Shown piece by piece: positions 1 through 6,505 of a stretch of DNA of 48,015 bases (its first letter is position 1; the number at the start of each line of letters is the position of its first letter). The translations under genes were made by a program, and so were the position numbers. Location of the stretch: assembly GCA_002748355.1 (NCBI GenBank), contig PDSF01000053.1:1-48015 (forward strand), read 5' to 3'. The notes under the pieces were generated by a model that was not told the origin of the DNA, did no database searches, and saw only the letters and a program-made list of their open reading frames with translations. This DNA is from Planctomycetota bacterium. Lineage in GTDB: Bacteria; Planctomycetota; UBA1135; GCA-002748355.

Positions 1-9
1 GGGCAGGAA

Positions 10-47
10 GCAGGGCTACGCCCTGCCGATGCTGCGCATCGGCAGGG
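10..47. other. Two overlapping, mutually exclusive hairpins
   Basis: Bases 10-16 and 20-26 form a perfect 7-bp stem with a 3-nt loop. Bases 21-32 and 36-47 form a perfect 12-bp stem, also with a 3-nt loop. The two share 21-26, so only one can form at a time. They end 24 nt before the ATG of the secreted-protein gene. This could be the terminator of a gene left of the window, a palindromic intergenic repeat, or an attenuator-like switch; the sequence alone does not decide. Confidence 0.6.
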
Positions 48-71
48 ACCCCGCAGCCCCGCTGCAGGACC

Positions 72-1028
72 ATGCGACAACTACCCTGACACAGGGGGCT
101 GCCTGTTCTGGCTCTTCTTCTCGCTCCGGCTTTCGTCAATGCCCAGGTTAAGGGCACGTACGAAGTCTTTGGTTCTGGCTGCGGTAAAACCGGCATCAAG
201 TGTGGTGGACACGACCCTAAGGGGACGACCTTGTACAGCACGACCCTGCCGAACGAATACGCTGTGCCTTTCAAGGTCACTGCGCCGAAGCCGGTGTCGG
301 GTCTGCGCTTCTACACCAAATCGACCGGTGGTCAGCACACGGTCTTTGCGCGCATCTTCAAGCCGGATGCCCAGGGCTTGCCCCAAGCCAAGCCGTTGGC
401 CGAGACCCTGATGACCGTTGGCCCGACCCTCAAAATGTGGCAGGCCTCGTTCAATAAGATCCACCTCTTGATGGCTGGCACGTACTTCGCGAGTTTCGAG
501 CCCTATGAGAAGGGGAGTACCACCGCCGTGATCCTTCCCTGCCAGGTGGCGAATGGCACGGTGAAGGCGGGGAAGGCGTATTGGCGGCGTTCGGGTGTCA
601 CGTGGACCTCGACGGGAATCGTCGACAAGCCTTGGTTCGATGTTCTGTGCGGTGGCTCGCCCATGGCGAAACTGGGCAACACCGGCGTCCCCGAGATCGG
701 TAAGAGCTTCTCCTTCGATCTGAGCCAGGTTGCCGTAGGGCGTGCGGCCATCGGCGTGATGGGCTTCTCCAAGGTCGCTTGGGGACCGATCAAGCTACCC
801 TTGGATCTGACCAAGGTGGCGCCTGGTTGCTGGATCTTTGCTCCCCTCTCCTTCCCCACTGCTGTGGCTGCTGGGGCAGGCGGCAAAGCAAAGGTCACTA
901 TGGCGATCCCGAACAACAAGGCTTTTATTGGGATCGAGTTCTACAACCAGTACGTGGTTATCGATCCTATTGTGAACTCAATCCGCCTGCAGTTCTCGAA
1001 TGCCGGTAAGGGCAAAATCGGCGGCTGA
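72..1028 (+). CDS. Secreted protein with planctomycete-type C-terminal beta domain; in-frame TGA in signal peptide
   Basis: The open frame ending at 1028 extends upstream to 90 and encodes a textbook signal-peptide core (GLPVLALLLLAPAFVNA then QVKG). No ATG, GTG or TTG lies in frame between that core and TTG 231. The only normal start that reaches the core is ATG 72, behind a GCAGGAC Shine-Dalgarno-like stretch, but codon 6 (87-89) is TGA. Either the gene is broken by a point mutation (CGA or TGG to TGA), TGA is read through, translation starts at CTG 99, or the sequence has an error. A start at TTG 231 would give a 265-residue protein without an export signal and is unlikely to be the native start. 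The last 120 or so residues are a beta-rich domain that recurs at 20.4-20.8 kb and 47.4-47.7 kb; its function is unknown, and a cell-surface or secreted role is inferred. A strong hairpin follows. Confidence 0.7.
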
Positions 1029-1080
1029 TCAACGAACAGGCTGACTAGCAGGGCGGCCTGATAAGAGCCTTGCTAAAGTA

Positions 1081-1125
1081 AAGCACCGGATTTGGCGCCC
1101 ACCTTCGGGGTCAAATCCGGTGCTT
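1081..1125 (+). terminator. Hairpin terminator after the secreted-protein gene
   Basis: A perfect 14-bp inverted repeat (1081-1094 with 1112-1125) around a 17-nt loop lies 52 nt after the stop at 1028. The trailing T run is short, so termination strength is uncertain. Confidence 0.75.
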
Positions 1126-1256
1126 TGCTGTGTCGAGGCTTTGTTCTCGGCCTGTGCTCGCTGCTTATGCGGCTTCTCACTGTCTGCCTACAGATATGAG
1201 AGTTTCTCCCACGGATCGAAGCTCAGATCTCCGATAGTTCCGCGGGAGGTAGGCGG

Positions 1257-1406
1257 ATGATTCGAGGTGGACTGACTCTTCTTGGCGGGGCGATCGGCTG
1301 GTATGTCGGCCTGCCGCTGGGCTACTTCATGGCGCTATTGCTGAGTTCGGTGGGAGCAGGCCTGGGCATCTTTTTTGCCCGTCGCATCGAAGAAGTGAAG
1401 GCCTGA
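1257..1406 (+). CDS. 49-residue membrane peptide
   Basis: A strong ribosome site (GGAGGT at 1245-1250, six bases before the ATG) opens a 49-codon frame. Nearly the whole product is hydrophobic and glycine-rich: residues 5-40 contain GGAIGWYVGLPLG and SSVGAGLGIFFA, followed by a charged tail RRIEEVKA. This pattern suggests one long or two short membrane segments with small-residue helix-packing motifs, and a positively charged cytoplasmic end. It lies alone between a terminator and the convergent argF. I do not recognise the family. The ribosome site and codon use argue that it is real. Confidence 0.6.
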   Translation: MIRGGLTLLGGAIGWYVGLPLGYFMALLLSSVGAGLGIFFARRIEEVKA

Positions 1407-1451
1407 GCCATAGGGCTCTCCGCCCGGGCTGATGCTTGGTTTCTCCGCCGA

Positions 1452-2405
1452 TCACTCAGCTGGTCGCTGCCCCTGCAGCAGCAAGGAGAGCACGGCTTTC
1501 TGCACATGCAGGCGGTTCTCGGCGTTCTGAAACACCTTGGATGCTTCGGAGTCGATGACCTCGCTTTTGACCTCGTGACCGCGGTGCGCGGGGAGGCAGT
1601 GGAGGAATAGAGCTCCAGGGTTGGCCTTCTTCATCAGCGCTGCGTCGACCCGGTACTTGGAGAAGATCTCGGCCCGCTCTTCGGTTTCCTCCTCTTGGCC
1701 CATGCTGGCCCAGACATCGGTGTAGATGCAGTCGGCTCCTCTGACGGCTTCCTCTGGGTCCTCGAGGATGGTGATTACCGAGCCGCTGTCCTTGGCGATG
1801 TTCATGGCGTGATTCACCACCTTGGAGTTCGGTTCATAGCCTTCCGGCGAGCCGATGCGCACATGGGCGCCGAGCCGAGCGCCGCAGTAGATCAGCGAGT
1901 GGCAGGTGTTATTGCCGTCGCCGACGTAGGCGAGGGTGCGGCCCTGCACGCTGCCCCAGCATTCGGTCAGGGTGAAGAAGTCGGTCAGCCCCTGGCAGGG
2001 GTGCAGCAGGTCGGTCAAGCCGTTGATGACAGGGATCCCCGAGTGTTTGGCGAGTTCTTCGACGGTGCGGTGCCGGTAGGTGCGGGCCACGATGCCGTGG
2101 ACCCAGCGCGCCAGGTTGCGTCCGATGTCCTTGAGCCCTTCGCGTTGGCCGAGGCGCACTTCTTGGTGATCGAGGTAGATCGCCGAGCCACCTAGATCCT
2201 GCATGCCGACGTCGAAGGTCATGCGCGTGCGCAAGGACTCCTTCTCGAAGAGCATGGCGAGACGTAGGTCCTTGAGGATCTTGGGGAAGCTGTAGCGCTC
2301 TTTCTTGAGGCGAAGGGCAAGGCCATGGATGCGCTGGATGTCTTCGAGTGTCAGGTCTTCGATCGAGACCAAGGAACTGACGCTGAGCTTGCCGATGTCT
2401 GTCAT
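1452..2405 (-). CDS. argF: Ornithine carbamoyltransferase
   Basis: Transfers the carbamoyl group from carbamoyl phosphate to ornithine to give citrulline, the sixth step of arginine synthesis, in the cytoplasm. The 317 residues match the usual length. The carbamoyl-phosphate site is FEKESLRTR (S57-R61) and HPCQ at 135-138. The ornithine side has DVWASMGQE near 230, and the catalytic-cysteine loop is HCLP at 269-272. The second position of the first motif is Leu (SLRTR rather than STRTR), a variant I associate with several non-enterobacterial OTCases. It is the last gene of the argRCBDF operon, starting 26 bp after argD ends; I see no strong ribosome site before its ATG. Confidence 0.96.
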   Translation of the reverse strand: MTDIGKLSVSSLVSIEDLTLEDIQRIHGLALRLKKERYSFPKILKDLRLAMLFEKESLRTRMTFDVGMQDLGGSAIYLDHQEVRLGQREGLKDIGRNLARWVHGIVARTYRHRTVEELAKHSGIPVINGLTDLLHPCQGLTDFFTLTECWGSVQGRTLAYVGDGNNTCHSLIYCGARLGAHVRIGSPEGYEPNSKVVNHAMNIAKDSGSVITILEDPEEAVRGADCIYTDVWASMGQEEETEERAEIFSKYRVDAALMKKANPGALFLHCLPAHRGHEVKSEVIDSEASKVFQNAENRLHVQKAVLSLLLQGQRPAE

Positions 2406-2431
2406 CGTGTTACTCGTTGGGGGGAGGGGGA

Positions 2432-3619
2432 TCAGAGAGAAGCCAGCTCTTGGTCGAGCATGTCGGTGGCGCAGGCGAGCTCCTCGTCACTGATGACGAA
2501 GGGAGGCAGCATGCGCAGAGAATTCTCAGGGCTTGGGATGACGAGGAGTCCGCGCTCACGAAGGGCTGCGGCAATGGCAGCGTTGTCATGCGGCTCTTTC
2601 AACACAATGGCACGCATGAGTCCTAGCCCGCGGTGATGGTCGATGGCCTCGTGCCTGTTGCTGAGTTCTTCGAGATAGCTGCCCCAGAGCTTGCCCATCG
2701 TGTCGACATGCTCGAGCAGACCGTGATCGAAGAGTTCTGAGAGCACGACTAGGGCGGCGCGGCATGCGAGTGGGTTGCCACCAAAGGTCGAGCCATGATC
2801 GCCAGGAACGAAGTGCTGGGCGATTTCCTGTGACGCTACGACGGCACCGATCGGGATGCCGCCGGCCAGTGGTTTGGCCAAGGTGACGATGTCCGCTTCG
2901 ATCCCGAAGGATTGGCTGGCGAGGAACCGCCCGCTGCGGCCACCTCCCGACTGAACCTCGTCGACGACGAAGACGGTATGGGTCTCTTTGCAGAGGGCCA
3001 TGGCCTGATGCAGGAACTCGCGATTCAGGGCGTAGACGCCGGCTTCCCCTTGGATGGCCTCGACGAAGAAGGCCGCATAGTTCTGGCTCCTCAACTCACG
3101 CTCAAGAGCTGCGAGATCGTTGCGCTTGATCCAGTGGCAGCCGGGCAATAGTGGCTCGAAGGGGCGGCGATACTTTTCGTTGGCGGTGCAGGAAAGGGTG
3201 CCGAGGGTGCGGCCGTGGAAGCCACTCTCTACGGCAAGGATGCCGCGCTGCTCGCTGCGCTTGGCATCGAATTGCACCCGGCGTGCGAGCTTGATGGCTG
3301 CTTCCCCAGCTTCGGTGCCGGAGTTGCAGAAAAACACCTGGCCGAGAGCACAGGCCTTGGCTAGGCGCGCTGCGCAGCGAATCTGTAGTGATTCGTCATA
3401 GAGGTTGCTCACATGGAGCAACTTGCCCACCTGGTCTTGGAGTTCAGCTGTTAGGCGTGGGTGGGCGTGGCCGAGGGAGTTGACGCCGATACCCGAGGTA
3501 AAATCCAGGTAGCTGCTGCCGTCCTCGGCAAAGAGATGGCAGCCTTCGCCGTGGGTGAAACGCAGGGGGATGCGCTTGTAGTTGTGCATCAGCGCGTTGC
3601 CCGGTTGGTGCTTGCTCAT
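2432..3619 (-). CDS. argD: Acetylornithine aminotransferase
   Basis: Class III PLP-dependent aminotransferase that converts N-acetylglutamate semialdehyde to N-acetylornithine with glutamate as donor. The 395 residues fit the family. It shows CNSGTEAGEAAIKLAR (PLP phosphate contact), VDEVQSGGGRSG (Asp that holds the PLP ring nitrogen), the Schiff-base lysine in TLAKPLAGGIPIGA, and GSTFGGNPLACRAA. The start ATG overlaps the argB stop (ATGA at 3616-3619), implying translational coupling. The same fold serves succinyl-ornithine and diaminopimelate routes, so dual use cannot be excluded, but its place between argB and argF supports argD. Confidence 0.95.
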   Translation of the reverse strand: MSKHQPGNALMHNYKRIPLRFTHGEGCHLFAEDGSSYLDFTSGIGVNSLGHAHPRLTAELQDQVGKLLHVSNLYDESLQIRCAARLAKACALGQVFFCNSGTEAGEAAIKLARRVQFDAKRSEQRGILAVESGFHGRTLGTLSCTANEKYRRPFEPLLPGCHWIKRNDLAALERELRSQNYAAFFVEAIQGEAGVYALNREFLHQAMALCKETHTVFVVDEVQSGGGRSGRFLASQSFGIEADIVTLAKPLAGGIPIGAVVASQEIAQHFVPGDHGSTFGGNPLACRAALVVLSELFDHGLLEHVDTMGKLWGSYLEELSNRHEAIDHHRGLGLMRAIVLKEPHDNAAIAAALRERGLLVIPSPENSLRMLPPFVISDEELACATDMLDQELASL

Positions 3620-4413
3620 GAGGAGAGCCTCGTTCCTTGTTGCTCGCGGGCGGCCTTGAGAGGATCCTCTGTATAGCCAGAGAGGATGCGCACCTGGGCG
3701 ACGCCGGCTTCGATGGCATGGAGCGCGGCGCGGACCTTGGGGATCATGCCGCCGTGTATGGTTCCGTTGTCAATCAGAGCCTGTGTCTCGTTGAGGGTCA
3801 GCGCCGGGATAACCTTGCCTGCTTTGTCGAGCACGCCGGGGACGTCGCTGAGGAATAGCAATTCATCGGCCTTGGCTGCGGCGGCCAGGGGGCCTGCGGC
3901 TTCGTCGGCGTTGACGTTGAGGAAGGGGGCCGCAGCTGTGGCGCCCGCCTCCGGTCCTACCGTGGAGATGACGGGGATGCTGCCGGTGCTGAGCAGTTGG
4001 ATGAGGCGCTCGGCATGAACGTCGGAGCGTGAGAGAGTGCCAACAAAGCCGAGGTCTGTGGTTGGGTGTGTCTTGCGCCTGGCGGTGAAGATGCCGAGGT
4101 CAGCGCCGCAGAGCCCAATCGCCGCAAGTCCGGCGGCGCAGAGCGAGTGGGTGAGGGTCTTGTTGACCTCTCCCGCTAGTACCCAGCGCACGACTTCGGC
4201 CGTGTCGACACATGTGATGCGTAGGCCCTCGATGCGTTTTTCGTCGAGACCCAGGCGCTCTGCCAGCTTGGCGATCTGCTTGCCGCCACCGTGGACGAGG
4301 GCTAGTTCGAGTTCGGGCTCTGCGGCCTTGGCGCCGGCCAGCGATTGGGCGAGGCGGCTGCGCTCCTCTGCTGCCTCCAGCACTGCGCCGCCGATCTTGA
4401 CGAAGAGCCTCAC
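3616..4413 (-). CDS. argB: Acetylglutamate kinase
   Basis: Phosphorylates N-acetylglutamate, the second step of arginine synthesis. The 265-residue amino-acid-kinase fold opens with VKIGGAVLE (phosphate-binding lysine and glycines), followed by LVHGGGKQI and ITCVDTAEVVRWVLAGEVNK. Later blocks are FLNVNADEAAGPLAAAAKA and LLFLSDVPGVL, and the substrate/ATP end is GGMIPKVRAAL. The start is GTG at 4413, overlapping the argC stop (GTGA). It lacks the long N-terminal helix that I associate with arginine-inhibited hexameric NAGKs, so feedback control may act elsewhere; that point is inference. Confidence 0.95.
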   Translation of the reverse strand: MRLFVKIGGAVLEAAEERSRLAQSLAGAKAAEPELELALVHGGGKQIAKLAERLGLDEKRIEGLRITCVDTAEVVRWVLAGEVNKTLTHSLCAAGLAAIGLCGADLGIFTARRKTHPTTDLGFVGTLSRSDVHAERLIQLLSTGSIPVISTVGPEAGATAAAPFLNVNADEAAGPLAAAAKADELLFLSDVPGVLDKAGKVIPALTLNETQALIDNGTIHGGMIPKVRAALHAIEAGVAQVRILSGYTEDPLKAAREQQGTRLSS

Positions 4414-5462
4414 CGCCAGCCCCTTGGGGCCTGCGAACCATCGCTAAGGCCAGCCTCCTCGTCGAGCTCGAAGGCGAGGTTGAAGTTTTGGATGGCTTGG
4501 CCAGCGGCACCCTTGACCAAGTTATCGAGGCAGGACACGACGACGATGCGGTCTCCGTGTTGGGCGGTGCCGAGGTGGCAGCGATTGCTGCGTTGGACTT
4601 CTGCCAGGCAGGGGAGAGGCTGGTCTGCCTCGTGAACCACGATGAAGGGGTCACAGGCGTAGCGATCCTTGAGGATCTCACGTATTGAGTCGGCGTCGTG
4701 CCCGCTCTTGGGCGCCAGGTGCAGGGTCGAGAGGATTCCCCTGAAGACCGGGAGGAGGTGAGGGGTGAAATAGACTCGATCGGAGCCTAACTCCTGCCTT
4801 ATCTCGGGCTCGTGCCTATGGCTGCCGACGCCGTAGGCGCGGAAGTCATCGTGAACGCTGGAAAAGTGAGTCACCGAACTGAGGCCTTTGCCTGCGCCGG
4901 AGACGCCTGATTTGCAGTCGGCAATGATGTCCGTCTCGGGGGCTAGAGCATCCTCTTCCTCAAGGGCTCGTAGCGGCAAGAGCACCGAGCTTACGTAGCA
5001 GCCGGGGTTGGCGATTAGGCGAGCGCCCAACAATTCGGCCCGGGCCCACTCACTCAGGCCGTAGACCCGCTCATTGAGTAGCTCTACCGCTGGGTGTTCG
5101 AAGCCGTAGAAGCTTTGGTAGAGCCCTGGGTCGCGCAGTCGGAAGGCTGCCGAGAGATCGATCGTGGTGCGCACGGAGTCGATGAAATCGGGGACGAGCT
5201 TTGCTGCCGTCTCGTGCGGAGTGCAGACGAAGACTGCGTCTAGTCCCTGGAGTGCTTTCGGGTCGTACGCTGTCGCCCGAGGCTCCTGCATGGCGCCCGG
5301 ATACGGATTTGGGTCTAAGGCTGGGTCCTTGCGAGCGGACATGACCGTGACCAGTTCGATGTTGGGGTGGCGGCCCAGCCACAGCAGGCATTCTTTGCCG
5401 GTGAAGCCGGAAGCGCCGAGCAGGCCGACGCGGAGTTTGGCGCTGAGAGCGTTGGGGTTCAT
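4410..5462 (-). CDS. argC: N-acetyl-gamma-glutamyl-phosphate reductase
   Basis: NADPH-dependent reductase for the third step of arginine synthesis. The 350 residues fit the family. The Rossmann start is VGLLGASGFTGKECLLWLG. The catalytic cysteine lies in ANPGCYVSSVLLPL, and the substrate region includes CKSGVSGAGKGLSS and SHRHEPEI. The C-terminal part has the usual VVHEADQPLPCLAEVQRSNR and CLDNLVKGAAGQAIQNFNL blocks. Its ATG overlaps the argR stop (ATGA at 5459-5462) and its stop overlaps the argB start, so the middle of the operon is translationally chained. Confidence 0.96.
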   Translation of the reverse strand: MNPNALSAKLRVGLLGASGFTGKECLLWLGRHPNIELVTVMSARKDPALDPNPYPGAMQEPRATAYDPKALQGLDAVFVCTPHETAAKLVPDFIDSVRTTIDLSAAFRLRDPGLYQSFYGFEHPAVELLNERVYGLSEWARAELLGARLIANPGCYVSSVLLPLRALEEEDALAPETDIIADCKSGVSGAGKGLSSVTHFSSVHDDFRAYGVGSHRHEPEIRQELGSDRVYFTPHLLPVFRGILSTLHLAPKSGHDADSIREILKDRYACDPFIVVHEADQPLPCLAEVQRSNRCHLGTAQHGDRIVVVSCLDNLVKGAAGQAIQNFNLAFELDEEAGLSDGSQAPRGWR

Positions 5463-5905
5463 TGGGTCAATCCGCTGCGGAAGGCGCGCAATAGACGTTT
5501 GGCGGCACTTGCGTTCGAGGCCGCGACAAAGAGGGTGTCATCACCGGCGACGGTGCCGGCAATGTCTGGGTGCGCCATGCGGTCGAGGTCCAGTCCGGTC
5601 CGGCTGGCTAGGCCAGCTGGGGTTCGTAGCACGACTATGGTCCCGGAGCTTTTCACCGAGAGCACATGCTCGAGAGGAAGCTCGCTTGCTTTGCTGTCCT
5701 CGACGGCCTCATGCAAGTGCTCAGGGAGCACGTAGCCCTCGGAGGTCTTAACGAGCCCTAGTTCCCGGACGTCTCGAGAGATGGTCGCTTGATTGCTGCG
5801 AACCCCTCGTTGCGCGAGAAGACGGCAGAGCTGCTCCTGATTGGCGACGGGGCCTTGCTGGAGTTGCTCGCGGATCAATGCGTGGCGGCGGCTTTTGGGG
5901 CTCAT
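5459..5905 (-). CDS. argR: Arginine repressor ArgR
   Basis: Arginine-responsive transcription factor. From ATG 5905 it has 148 residues, normal for ArgR. The N-terminal winged helix has SRRHALIREQL, QEQLCRLLAQRG and the recognition-helix block NQATISRDVRELGLVK. The C-terminal arginine-binding/oligomerisation domain contains VVLRTPAGLASRTGLDLDR and IAGTVAGDDTLFVAA (family GTIAGDDT block). A longer frame up to 6046 exists, but the start at 5905 matches the family N-terminus and has an AGGA site five bases upstream. It is the first gene of the operon and lies under an ARG-box-like operator, so it probably represses its own operon. Confidence 0.95.
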   Translation of the reverse strand: MSPKSRRHALIREQLQQGPVANQEQLCRLLAQRGVRSNQATISRDVRELGLVKTSEGYVLPEHLHEAVEDSKASELPLEHVLSVKSSGTIVVLRTPAGLASRTGLDLDRMAHPDIAGTVAGDDTLFVAASNASAAKRLLRAFRSGLTQ

Positions 5906-5934
5906 GGTCCTGGCGGCTTCGGGTTGAAGGGGCA

Positions 5935-5963
5935 TGAATATGCATAGAGTGAAATAATATGCA
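5935..5963 (-). promoter_or_regulatory. ARG-box-like operator/promoter for argRCBDF
   Basis: In an otherwise GC-rich region, 29 bases of AT-rich sequence lie just upstream of argR. Bases 5950-5963 (TGAAATAATATGCA) match the ARG-box core TGAATwwwwATTCA at 12 of 14 positions. Bases 5935-5948 (TGAATATGCATAGA) match at about 10 of 14. Read on the minus strand, TTGCAT near 5964-5959 could be a -35 with a TATTCA-type -10 inside the boxes. Bound repressor would then occlude polymerase. The 1-bp gap between cores is tighter than the usual 3 bp between 18-bp boxes. Confidence 0.6.
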
Positions 5964-6089
5964 AGCCTGCATCGGGGATCGCTTCGGCAGAAAGCTGGGG
6001 CGGGTTGAAGTGGAAGCGTCGCAAGCGCTGCCAAGTCGCTCTGCACCTGTCTCCGTGGGCGCTAGATGCGCCCGCTACACAGCCGCCGC

Positions 6090-6497
6090 CTACTCGTCGC
6101 GTCCTGGGCGACGCCGAAGCTGCTTGACCTGGCCGCGGCGGTTTTTTTCGTCGAGGCGGCGGCGCTTGGCGGCCCGACTGGCCTTGGTCTTGCGCCGCTT
6201 CTTCGGCACTTTGAGTGCCTCGTCGACGATTCGCTGTAGGCGAGCGCGCACGATGTCGCGGTTGCGGGTCTGACTGCGGGTCTCGTCACAGGTCAGTCGA
6301 AGCTCGCCGCTCTGGTCGAGACGGCTCGCGAGCTTTTCGAGGAGGCGTTGGCGCTGTTCCTCCCCCAGGGCTTGGCTCTCCAGGATGTTCCAGCGCAGTT
6401 CGACCTTGGTCGAGGTCTTGTTGACGTGTTGGCCGCCCGGCCCGCTGCTGCGCACGGCCTGATAGCGGAGTTCTTCTTCGGGTATGGCGAGAGGCAT
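6090..6497 (-). CDS. arfB: Alternative ribosome-rescue release factor ArfB
   Basis: Codon-independent peptidyl-tRNA hydrolase that frees stalled ribosomes. The 135-residue product (start ATG 6497) has the catalytic GGQ loop in SSGPGGQHVNKTSTKVEL at residues 17-34. It also has the basic C-terminal tail (about residues 98-135, KKRRKTKASRAAKRR) that enters the empty mRNA channel. It has no codon-recognition domain, so it is ArfB/YaeJ-type and not RF1 or RF2. The start is only eight bases after the M14 peptidase stop, so the two are co-transcribed. A longer frame to 6857 is an artefact inside the peptidase gene. Confidence 0.93.
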   Translation of the reverse strand: MPLAIPEEELRYQAVRSSGPGGQHVNKTSTKVELRWNILESQALGEEQRQRLLEKLASRLDQSGELRLTCDETRSQTRNRDIVRARLQRIVDEALKVPKKRRKTKASRAAKRRRLDEKNRRGQVKQLRRRPGRDE

Positions 6498-6505
6498 CTT
6501 GTCGG

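Noticed and set aside
81..464. Minus-strand frame of 127 codons over the first secreted gene
   Set aside because: It is the complement of a frame with clear domain content and has no recognisable features.
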